The notes under the pieces are model-generated. The model was not told the DNA's origin. It did no database searches and saw only the letters and a program-made list of their open reading frames with translations. Shown in pieces: positions 1 to 8,546 of a stretch of 64,000 nt of DNA (position 1 is the first letter of the stretch; each line of letters begins with the position of its first letter). The stretch is taken from NCBI GenBank assembly GCA_018457135.1, contig JAGGDU010000171.1, positions 9,815 to 73,814 of the forward strand, read 5' to 3'. The DNA comes from Trichodesmium erythraeum GBRTRLIN201 (GTDB taxonomy: Bacteria > Cyanobacteriota > Cyanobacteriia > Cyanobacteriales > Microcoleaceae). The translations under genes were made by a program, and so were the position numbers.

Positions 1-1641
1 TCCACCTGTGAGGGTATCAGTTCCTCCATCTCCTTTCAGTAGATCGTTTCCTTCTGCACCAGAGACTAGGTCATCTCCATCACCACCGAAAAGTTTATCA
101 TCACCTGCTTCTCCTTTGATATCGTCGTTATCCGCACCACCGTTAATGATGTCATCACCCTCTCCACCTGTGAGGGTATCAGTTCCTCCATCTCCTGTCA
201 GTAGATCGTTTCCTTCTCCACCCGAGACTAGGTCATCTCCATCACCAGCAAAAAGTTTATCATTATCGGCTTCTCCTTTGATGTCATCATCCCCATCACC
301 ACCAGCAATGATGTCATCACCCTCTCCACCTGTGAGGGTATCAGTTCCTCCATCTCCTTTCAGTAGATCGTTTCCTTCTCCACCAGAGACTAGGTCATCT
401 CCATCACCAGCAAAAAGTTTATCATTATCGGCTTCTCCTTTGATGTCATCATCCCCATCACCACCAGCAATGATGTCATCACCCTCTCCACCTGTGAGGG
501 TATCAGTTCCTCCATCTCCTTTCAGTAGATCGTTTCCTTCTGCACCAGAGACTAGGTCATCTCCATCACCACCGAAAAGTTTATCATCACCTGCTTCTCC
601 TTTGATATCGTCGTTATCCGCACCACCGTTAATGATGTCATCACCCTCTCCACCTGTGAGGGTATCAGTTCCTCCATCTCCTCGGAGCAAGTCATTTCCT
701 TCTTTACCCGAGACTAAGTCATTACCTTTACCACCAAAAAGTTTATCATCACCTGCTTCTCCTTTGATGTCGTCATCTCCATCACCACCATCAATGATAT
801 CATCACCTTCTCCACCAGAGAGGGTATCATGTCCTCCATCTCCTCGGAGGAAGTCTTTTCCTTCTCCGCCTAGGACTAGGTCATCTCCACCACCACCGAA
901 AAGTTTATCATCGCCGGCTTTTCCTTTGATCTCTTCATTAACTTCAACACCAAGCAGTCTATCATTACCTTCAGTTCCAGAAATAATGAGGCGCTCATTC
1001 TCTCCTTCTCCTTTCTGGGTATCGCTTTCTTCTGTAGCCGGGGCTGGGTCATTACCGTCAGCGCTCATTTCTTCTTTGCTATCGTCGTCCCCTTCATCAC
1101 TGTTAACTGTCTCATCAGCATCTTCACCAGAGCCGGTATTGTTTCCTTCTTCTCCTTCTTCGGTGTTGCTTTCTTCTACAGCGGGGGCTGGTTCATTGCC
1201 TTCAGCACTCGTTTCTTCTTTGCTATCGTCGTCCCCTTCATCACTGTCGACTGTCTCATCAGCATCTTCACCAGCACCAGAGTCGGTATCGTTTCCTTCT
1301 TCTCCTTCCTGAGTGTCACTTTCTTCAGCAGCGAGGGTTGGGTCATTGCCTTCAGCACTCGTTTCTTCTTCGCTGTCGTCATCTCCTTCATCACTGTCGA
1401 CTGTCTCATCAGCATCTTCACCAGAGTCGGTATTGTTTCCTTCTTCTCCTTCCTGAGTGTCGCTTTCTTCTACAGCGGGGGCTGGTTCATTGCCTTCAGC
1501 ACTCGTTTCTTCTTTGCTATCGTCGTCCCCTTCATCACTGTCGACTGTCTTATCAGTATCTATACTTAGGTCTTTAGGTTCTAGGTCATTACCTTCTTCA
1601 CCATGAGCACTACTTTCTGTATCAGAAATAAACTTAGCCAT
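1..1641 (-). CDS. RTX (hemolysin-type calcium-binding) repeat protein, 3' end beyond window
   Basis: The reading frame starts at the ATG complementary to 1639-1641, with an AAGGAG ribosome site at 1650-1655, and stays open for 547 codons to the window edge. It begins MAKFISDTESSAHGEEGND. Residues 1 to about 215 are very rich in Asp, Glu and Ser and consist of about four imperfect repeats of 48-50 residues. From about residue 220 onward there are glycine/aspartate nonapeptides such as GGEGDDIINGG and GGDGDDLVSG, the calcium-binding RTX pattern of type I-secreted proteins. Six units of exactly 162 bp (54 residues, six nonapeptides) start near 11, 173, 335, 497, 659 and 821. There is no N-terminal signal peptide, as expected for type I export with a C-terminal signal, which would lie outside the window. 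No catalytic domain is visible, so the function (surface layer, adhesion, calcium binding) is unknown. The long open frame on the opposite strand is only its antisense shadow. Confidence 0.9.
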   Translation of the reverse strand, partial: MAKFISDTESSAHGEEGNDLEPKDLSIDTDKTVDSDEGDDDSKEETSAEGNEPAPAVEESDTQEGEEGNNTDSGEDADETVDSDEGDDDSEEETSAEGNDPTLAAEESDTQEGEEGNDTDSGAGEDADETVDSDEGDDDSKEETSAEGNEPAPAVEESNTEEGEEGNNTGSGEDADETVNSDEGDDDSKEEMSADGNDPAPATEESDTQKGEGENERLIISGTEGNDRLLGVEVNEEIKGKAGDDKLFGGGGDDLVLGGEGKDFLRGDGGHDTLSGGEGDDIIDGGDGDDDIKGEAGDDKLFGGKGNDLVSGKEGNDLLRGDGGTDTLTGGEGDDIINGGADNDDIKGEAGDDKLFGGDGDDLVSGAEGNDLLKGDGGTDTLTGGEGDDIIAGGDGDDDIKGEADNDKLFAGDGDDLVSGGEGNDLLKGDGGTDTLTGGEGDDIIAGGDGDDDIKGEADNDKLFAGDGDDLVSGGEGNDLLTGDGGTDTLTGGEGDDIINGGADNDDIKGEAGDDKLFGGDGDDLVSGAEGNDLLKGDGGTDTLTGG

Positions 1642-1649
1642 TTTAGAAA

Positions 1650-1655
1650 CTCCTT
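1650..1655 (-). promoter_or_regulatory. ribosome binding site of the RTX gene
   Basis: AAGGAG reads on the minus strand eight bases upstream of the ATG. It fixes the start of the truncated RTX gene. Confidence 0.75.
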
Positions 1656-2259
1656 AAAATTTTCTTACTATTTTAGATAAAATATCTTTATGTTTTATCA
1701 TTAAATATCATAGCATTATAATCAGCGATAAGCAATAGAGAAATTACTTAATTTTAGCTAAATATATAGTAGCAACAAAACTCAGTAATGACTCCCTTCC
1801 TAGCATAAAATTATAATCAGTAAATTATTGCAGGATATAGCTTAGAAGTATATTTGCTTAGGTAATCTTCTAGGGTGAAGGGACAAAAAAAAAGGCCCAA
1901 AATAAAAAAAATCCCAAAAATGTTTCTAGAAAAGTTAACTGAACATACCTGGGGGGTAAAAAAAGGGTAGCCAACAAAAAGTCTGATGACTAAAACATCA
2001 CCAAAAAAGATGAATCTAGCTGTTGTCAATAAGACTTATTTAATGATTATGAATAAGTTACTTTCATTGTACTATAACAATATGTGCATTGATTGTTGCA
2101 AAATTCTATACTGAAAAAGTTGGGTAAAATCGAATATTTGATCATAGCAAAAAACTTAAATGGCTGTTTAAATAATCGCATATCTAATTAATAAAGGTAA
2201 AAATATTAGACATCTCTAAAATCAAAATCAAGGTATGGTTTTAATGAAAATTTTGTCAA
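1656..2259. other. non-coding upstream region
   Basis: This is AT-rich DNA upstream of the RTX gene with poly-A stretches. I see no gene or clear repeat; a promoter for the RTX gene must lie here but is not recognisable by eye. Confidence 0.5.
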
Positions 2260-2269
2260 AACTATATAC

Positions 2270-3211
2270 TAATGAATCAGATATTAGAATATATTAATAA
2301 CCACCTAAAATAAATAAAAAAAGTCATTGGAATTACCGATGAGCAATTTGAAAAATTAGTAGGAAATGCTCAAAAACTTGAATAAAAAAAAGACAGGCGA
2401 TCGCTAGTTAAGAAAAAAGACTAATTAAGGCAGGATGAGAAAGAAAAAAAAGCTTAAAAGTCGAGGGGGGAAATCATCTTAACTTTATACTATTTACGTC
2501 TGTAACCCACATTCCAAATACTAGGAATATATTTTGGTTTCAGCTCATCAACAGCAAATAATATTTTTCATGATTGGATAAATATATTACAAAAGTTACT
2601 CCCTAGTAGCTTGTTAGAACAATTTCAAAAAAAAGAAGACGAATATTTATGGATACAAGAAATTTTAACTGAACTTGAATTAATTGTATATATTACAGAA
2701 CAAAGCATATATAGGCCATACGCTGATGATAAACAGAAAAAATATTACTCCGGAAAAAAGAAAAATCATACATTGAAAAACTAAATAATAACGACAGAAA
2801 AAGAGACAAAAATAGTAGATATGATTGTCGGAAAAAGAGGTCCAGAAAACGATGTAAATTTACTCATGAAACAACAAAAAAAGTTTGATAAAGAATAAAA
2901 AATTTAGGGATACAAATGGTGTTAAGGAGAACAGAAGACTATGACACAAAAAAAAGCCTAGAAAACAATAAATGACGCCATAAATAAAAGAAGATAACTT
3001 GAAATTAGCTAAAAAGAAAATATTCTTGGAACATGTTATTAGGTTGCTCAAAATATTTGGAGTAGCTAGAGAAGGGTTCAGCTTAAAAGAATATAATTAT
3101 GAAAAGGTAATTTTAACAATATGTGGTTTAGTCACACTAAGAATAGGAGCATTAATATTAGCATCAACTCTACTATATGTGGAAAAGAAGATAACAAAAA
3201 CAATAGCTTAA
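2270..3211 (+). pseudogene. decayed IS5-like (DDE_Tnp_4 type) transposase
   Basis: The plus strand keeps recognisable pieces of one transposase across several stops and frameshifts. In order these are: a start-like MNQILEYINNHLK; a segment ending SSLLEQFQKKEDEYLWIQ; the DDE-type stretch EQSIYRPYADDKQKKYYSG followed by KKKNHTLK; IVGKRGPENDVNLLMKQQ; and a C-terminal block in which EHVIRLLKIFGVAREGF is followed by ILTICGLVTLRIGAL. The order and wording match the helix-turn-helix plus DDE superfamily 4 transposases common in filamentous cyanobacteria. Only the C-terminal 70 codons (2999-3211) remain open. No clean terminal repeats were located. Confidence 0.8.
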
Positions 3212-3594
3212 TATGGTTAATAATTAACAGTAACTATCTCTAACACCATAAAGTATGTAAAAAATGACTATCTGAAAAATAGTTACAGTAAGGGAAGTGA
3301 GTATTTTTGGAGATATCTATTATACTCCGACCATTTGGTCAGACAGTACTTGGAATTGGACTTGGGCTTAGTCATGTTTACTTTTGTGCTACATACTGTC
3401 GTTTTTATACTATGGGTATCCGCAGTGCAACACAGCGGTTTCTGTACATATTTCTGGCATTGGTTAATTTTGCTATGATTTTTGTGTTTAGGGAGTAGAT
3501 ACAGCCCTGCTTTTCTCCATGGTTGCTACTAAAACCTAAATGTGAGGGGATCCCGCGCTGTTTGAGAAAGCAGCGTCGGGAGGATGTTAATGTT
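3212..3594. other. intergenic region between IS relic and protease gene
   Basis: Apart from the hairpin at 3552-3580, nothing clear is present. A 63-codon plus-strand frame (3307-3498) has no recognisable similarity and probably is not a gene. Confidence 0.5.
3552..3580 (-). terminator. GC-rich hairpin after the subtilisin-like gene
   Basis: CCCGCGCTG and CAGCGTCGGG form a stem 14 bases beyond the stop codon of the minus-strand protease gene. Related hairpins follow the CAP gene (8504-8532) and the squalene/phytoene synthase gene (17705-17733). They may be transcription terminators derived from the palindromic ends of IS200/IS605-type elements; the IS origin is an inference. Confidence 0.5.
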
Positions 3595-6500
3595 TTACAT
3601 TCCAACTATGTCCCAAGTTGAATCAAGAGATCCAGGGTCAACGATCTGATTACGTGTGCCGTCATCATTCATTAACCAAATATGGTTAGCTCCATTGTTT
3701 TCATTGCGCCAGAGAATATCTGCGACTCCATCACCATTCAAATCTGGCATTCCTTTTACATTCCAGGGTGAATCATAACTTCCTAGGCTAATAGAATTCT
3801 GAACTTTTCCCTGATCATTCATTAACCAAATTTGGCTACTTCCTTTTTCATCACGCCAGAGAATATCGGCTACTTGATCAGCATTGAAATTTGCTACTCC
3901 TACTACATCCCAGCTTGAATTAAGACTATCAGGGCGGGCACTATTATTAACTGTGCCGTCATCATTCATCATCCAAATCATGTTATTTTCATTTTGATCA
4001 CGCCAGAGAATATCGGCTACTTGATCAGCATTGAAATCTCCTACTCCTGCTACGTCCCAGCTTGAATCAGGACCTAGGGAGCGAGCACGATGATTAAGTG
4101 CACCCTCATCATTCATAAACCAAATCTCGTTATACCCGTATTTATTACGCCAGAGAATGTCTGTTGCTTGATCAGCATTGAAATCTGCTACTCCTCCTAC
4201 AGACCAGCTTGAACCACGACGCTTGAGACGAGCACGACTATTAAATGTGCCGTCATCATTCATAAACCAAATCTCGTTACGTTTGTACTTATTACGCCAG
4301 AGAATGTCGGGTACTTGATCAGCATTGAAATCTCCTACTCCTGCTACACCCCATGTTGAATAATTACTTTTCAGGGGAGCACTATTATTAACTGTGCCGT
4401 CATCATTCATAAACCAAATCTGGTTCTCTGCATTTGCAGGACTATCTATTTTTTTACGCCAGAGAATGTCTGCTACTCCATCGCCGTTGAAATCAAACTG
4501 GACTGGACTATTATTAATAGTCGTAAAGTTCCAGGTGCTGTTGTTTTTAATACCAAGGTAATTATTGCCTGAAGTGTCTTGTATAGCATCTGCTTCTACC
4601 TCAACATAATACTTTGTTCGTTCTGCTAAGTCTGCAGTGGGGTTAATGGTGAGGGTATTGTTTGAGATACTAACTAGACTAGAAGTAACATTTATAGTTT
4701 CTACTACTGAATTATCGCTGAATTGTTTGATAATTATGTTGCCTGTCCCTGCTTGGATGTTTTCATCAAAGTTTATGACTAAATTAGTTCCGATGGCGAT
4801 ATCTGTGGCATTATCAGTTGGGGTGAAGGTTGCTGCTGTAGGTGCTTTATCGTCAAGATCGTTAACATTAATGGTTAACTGTTCTTCATAACTTGCTCCT
4901 TTTCCATCAGTAGTTTTAACTCGGATGCTATAACTAGACTGGGTTTCATAGTCTGGAGAACCATTAATTTTCAGTTGATCACCATCAACATTGAAACCTG
5001 CGTTATCCCTATCTCCGACACCTTCTACTAATGCATAAGTAAAGCTATCCTCATTGTCGGGGTCGGTAGTGGAAAATTTGCCAACTGTAGCACCTGGGGT
5101 TACATTCTCGTCAATGGTATTGTTGTCAAGCTTGATATCTGTGGGAGCAGAGTTGTCGTCTAAAGAATTAAACATTTCTACAGCACTATTTAGAAAACTT
5201 TCATCCTCGGTTGCAAGAATATCGAAAGCAACTGCATTTACTCTGTTTTCATCAGTAATTCCTGCTTTTTTTACCTTTGCCTTGGCTGCTGCAACTTCAT
5301 CTTGAGGAAAGTCATCCAGCGATATAAATTTTTCAGGAAGATCTATAACAGTGGCTGGATTTTTAAATAAAGATTCTCCTTCTTTTACTCGCCAACTTTC
5401 ACCATATTGTTGATGTATTTGTCTTACGGTTAAATTATTAGGAAGTTGAGTACCATCACGCAATGCAAAATCATTATTAGGGTTACCGTCATTATTTCCT
5501 AACAGCCCTTGCATTCTAGCAGAATCAGATATATAAATGTTGATATAACTGCTCCAATCAAAAGCTGTTAATGTAGTGTCATCAATATCAATAATACCAT
5601 CGTTTCCTGCGTAGGTAATTGTGTATTTATTGTTATTACGTTCGATTTTACTGTTCCCAATACTCTTAGTCTCACCACTAGCTAAGGGAAAATCAACTCC
5701 ATCAATTTGGAGCCTGTTATTAGGAAATTTCTGGTTAAAAACTACTCTTTGACCATCAACTAGGGTGGCGAAAGCTGTATTAACAGAAACTGATCTATTG
5801 TGTACAAAAGGTTCTTGACGAGTCTGAACTACCCAGTCATCATCCTTACGCGCTGTTTCCGCCATAATAAAATCGCCAAAGGATTGAAGATCATATTTAC
5901 GACCATCAAAAGTGGCAAAGTGTACGTCACCCCAACCTATACCTTGACGTCTAATTCCCTCATACAAATTAAGGCGACCACCTGTGGCTGTTTTCAAACC
6001 ATCAATAGGAGTCGTGATCTTAAGAATTTTATCTTTCAGCTCAACAGCACTCAAATCATCCAAAGCTTCATACATAGGACTCCCAACAGGATAAGTCTGC
6101 CTCCTGGCTCTTCTTGTCCCCAGCATTAAAGCTGCTGCTCCACTCACATAAGCTGCTGCTGCGGAAGTACCTGCACTGTATTCATAATTACCACCATCAA
6201 TACCAGTACCAACCGGTACCGTACTATAAATATCACTAGAATCATGAGGGTTATTATTATTATCAGGTAGATTGCTACCACCAGGAGCAGCTAAATCAAC
6301 AGACTTTCTTCCATAATTGGAAAAAGGGGAAAGCCGATCATTATGGTCTGTTGCAGCTACAGAAATAATGTTGTTTAAATCATAGCTGGCGGGATAAGTT
6401 CTCATCTTTAAATTAGCATTATCATTATCATTGCTCTCATTACCAGCCGCTGCCACAAATAGTGGTGGTACTCGTCCTGAAGGATGGTTGACATTACTAA

Positions 6501-7713
6501 TCGCTTCTTTCAATTCTTTAGAATAAGGCGTCCCAACCGGCTTACCCCAGCTAGCATTGATTATATCTACTTGAGCATCGTTAATCGCATAATCTATGGC
6601 CTCAATGATATCAGCATCAAACCCTATAGGATCATCATTCTCATCAAAGTCAAAGGCTTTTATTGGAACGATTTCGACATTCCAACTTACCCCAACTATT
6701 CCTTCATTGTTATTTCCTATAGCACCAATGATTCCAGCAACATGAGTACCGTGGCCGTCTAAGTCTTCCACTTCCTTAGAAATATTATCTGTATTATTAT
6801 ACCCATCAACAAAATTCCTGGCCGCAGATAAGTCTAAATTATTGATTAAATCTGGATGATCTACGTCAACACCTGTATCAATAACAGCTACCCTAACTTT
6901 CGGACTACCGTTATCGTCTACCGGAGTTATGAGTTCTGGAGTTTCATAACCCCAAGCTTTTGGAGCGTTAATATCTGCACCATCTTTTCCCCCAGTTTGT
7001 CCTTTATTGTTGAGAGCCCAAAGACGACCTACTCCACGGCCAGGAGGAACAACAGAGTCTGGAATATTATTATAATCTGGATCATTAGGATGATAAAGAC
7101 GCGACAACCTATTTTTATAGTTGGGCTGAATATCAATTTCCGGACGACTATCATATTCTTCAATAAATTCTTTTACAGTAGTAGAAATTGGTAATTTCCA
7201 CACTTCACGGTCGAAGGCTTCAATTGTGGAAACTACTTCAATGTCTAATTCATCACGTAAAGATTGAATAGAATTAGAAAATGTTTCATTACTGGGATCT
7301 TCAAGGGTAACAATGACTTCGCGTGGTTTATAATGTTCAGGTGAAGGCTTAAGAGTTATACGTGTACTACCTAATATGTCGAAGCTACCGTCATTGACAA
7401 AGTAGAAAAAACTTCCAGGGTAGCCTTTACCGTTATAATTTGCAGGGGCGTCATACTCTAACCCCACTAATTCCTCTGATGTTAGTATGTCATTTCTTTT
7501 AACTACTGTACCATCAGCTTTAGTTACTTCTCCTAATCTTGGCACTCTGGCGACTCGGATAGTGAGGGGATCTCCATCGGCGTCCGTAGGGGTCGCGAGT
7601 CCTAAGGATGTGTTTGTGCTATTTTCGTATACTGTGATTTTGTTTCTATCGACTACCGGAGGATTTTGACTAGAGTTCTGGCGTCCCTGAAAACTTAGTA
7701 GTGTTGTACCCAT
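3595..7713 (-). CDS. subtilisin-like (S8) serine protease with VWD, cadherin-like, Ig-like and FG-GAP repeats
   Basis: A 1372-residue secreted-type protease. The S8 domain spans about residues 270-590, with the triad Asp279 (VAVIDTGVDVDHPDL), His321 (GHGTHVAG) and Ser517 (SAGTSAAAAYVSG); Asn425 (AAAGNES) is the oxyanion residue. The serine motif has GTSAAAA where the family normally has GTSMAAP. Downstream are a von Willebrand factor D-like domain (about 592-770, with GLLGNNDGNPNNDF), a cadherin-like domain (about 860-960), an SbsA-type Ig-like domain (about 965-1075), and six FG-GAP/VCBS repeats (NGDGVADILWR, IWFMNDDG) to the C-terminus, which ends TWDIVGM. The N-terminal ~130 residues include another cadherin-like segment. 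No classical signal peptide is visible, so export is probably not by the ordinary Sec route. The neighbouring CAP gene has the same C-terminal module. The ribosome site is weak. Confidence 0.92.
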   Translation of the reverse strand: MGTTLLSFQGRQNSSQNPPVVDRNKITVYENSTNTSLGLATPTDADGDPLTIRVARVPRLGEVTKADGTVVKRNDILTSEELVGLEYDAPANYNGKGYPGSFFYFVNDGSFDILGSTRITLKPSPEHYKPREVIVTLEDPSNETFSNSIQSLRDELDIEVVSTIEAFDREVWKLPISTTVKEFIEEYDSRPEIDIQPNYKNRLSRLYHPNDPDYNNIPDSVVPPGRGVGRLWALNNKGQTGGKDGADINAPKAWGYETPELITPVDDNGSPKVRVAVIDTGVDVDHPDLINNLDLSAARNFVDGYNNTDNISKEVEDLDGHGTHVAGIIGAIGNNNEGIVGVSWNVEIVPIKAFDFDENDDPIGFDADIIEAIDYAINDAQVDIINASWGKPVGTPYSKELKEAISNVNHPSGRVPPLFVAAAGNESNDNDNANLKMRTYPASYDLNNIISVAATDHNDRLSPFSNYGRKSVDLAAPGGSNLPDNNNNPHDSSDIYSTVPVGTGIDGGNYEYSAGTSAAAAYVSGAAALMLGTRRARRQTYPVGSPMYEALDDLSAVELKDKILKITTPIDGLKTATGGRLNLYEGIRRQGIGWGDVHFATFDGRKYDLQSFGDFIMAETARKDDDWVVQTRQEPFVHNRSVSVNTAFATLVDGQRVVFNQKFPNNRLQIDGVDFPLASGETKSIGNSKIERNNNKYTITYAGNDGIIDIDDTTLTAFDWSSYINIYISDSARMQGLLGNNDGNPNNDFALRDGTQLPNNLTVRQIHQQYGESWRVKEGESLFKNPATVIDLPEKFISLDDFPQDEVAAAKAKVKKAGITDENRVNAVAFDILATEDESFLNSAVEMFNSLDDNSAPTDIKLDNNTIDENVTPGATVGKFSTTDPDNEDSFTYALVEGVGDRDNAGFNVDGDQLKINGSPDYETQSSYSIRVKTTDGKGASYEEQLTINVNDLDDKAPTAATFTPTDNATDIAIGTNLVINFDENIQAGTGNIIIKQFSDNSVVETINVTSSLVSISNNTLTINPTADLAERTKYYVEVEADAIQDTSGNNYLGIKNNSTWNFTTINNSPVQFDFNGDGVADILWRKKIDSPANAENQIWFMNDDGTVNNSAPLKSNYSTWGVAGVGDFNADQVPDILWRNKYKRNEIWFMNDDGTFNSRARLKRRGSSWSVGGVADFNADQATDILWRNKYGYNEIWFMNDEGALNHRARSLGPDSSWDVAGVGDFNADQVADILWRDQNENNMIWMMNDDGTVNNSARPDSLNSSWDVVGVANFNADQVADILWRDEKGSSQIWLMNDQGKVQNSISLGSYDSPWNVKGMPDLNGDGVADILWRNENNGANHIWLMNDDGTRNQIVDPGSLDSTWDIVGM

Positions 7714-8546
7714 AGTTCTTTAGAAAATTGGTTATTTGTTGTTGTACAAAATTTAAACAACTCAAAGCTATATACTTTGAGTCTGTACTGCATCACCAGT
7801 TAAAGTGATGACGGATGACCTATAAAGCTGGCAATTATGATATTACGAGCATTGCTCCAATCCCAGTGCGTAGTATTTCCACACTAAAGGAATTAAAAAA
7901 TTGAAGCTTTTTGCGGTCTTTTTTTTTTAAATAGCACACTGAAATGATCATTTAGGCTTCTTGATAAAAGTTTACATAAAGTTAATATTTAGTTAGTTTA
8001 TTACAGCGATTTCCATTGTCATAAAGCACACTAAGTATCAAAAAAAACCTTATGCTATAATATTCTTATCATTTATTTTGTACCTCGTTTTATCTCTCAT
8101 CTTTTGTATCTATTCAGCAAAAGTAAGTAGAAATAGGCATAAAAATAAAATCAGGACTATAGTATATACTTTTATTTCATCAGGACAGTATAATTCTATT
8201 GAGGTCAATCATGATCAAAAACAATCTTCATCTTTGTAGTACAACTCTATTGGAGAGACAAAAGCACTACAAAAAAGTGAAAGAAACGTTTTCAAGAAAA
8301 CTGACTTTTAACTACAAAGAAAATCAAAAAAACAGTAATTCGAAAACCAGGAATTTTTCCAGGTGAAAATCTTGCTTAAGGTCTTTCAGTATTGATGTTG
8401 AAAAGCGATCGTAGCCTAGTCTTTATATCGTCAAAATATTACACATCCTTAAAAGCGAGAAGCAAAAAATAGAAAGCCCCCTCAGCAACCAAGATGATGA
8501 AAACCCCTGCTGTTTCATAAAGTAGCGTCGGGAGGCTGTTAATATT
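7714..8546. other. non-coding gap between two FG-GAP genes
   Basis: No reading frame of interest is present. The gap holds the hairpin at 8504-8532 behind the CAP gene and must contain the promoter for the subtilisin-like gene, but I cannot point to specific boxes. Confidence 0.5.
8504..8532 (-). terminator. hairpin after the CAP/FG-GAP gene
   Basis: CCCCTGC, a short loop and GTAGCGTCGGG lie 15 bases past the stop codon. This is a degenerate copy of the hairpin that follows the upstream paralogue at 3552-3580. The sequence between stop codon and hairpin is also conserved between the two genes. Confidence 0.4.

Noticed and set aside
8-1312. 434-codon Ser/Pro-rich plus-strand frame
   Set aside because: It is the antisense of the RTX repeats on the minus strand, which have a clear start, ribosome site and family motifs.
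3307-3498. 63-codon hydrophobic plus-strand frame
   Set aside because: No start signal or similarity, and it sits between an IS relic and a terminator.
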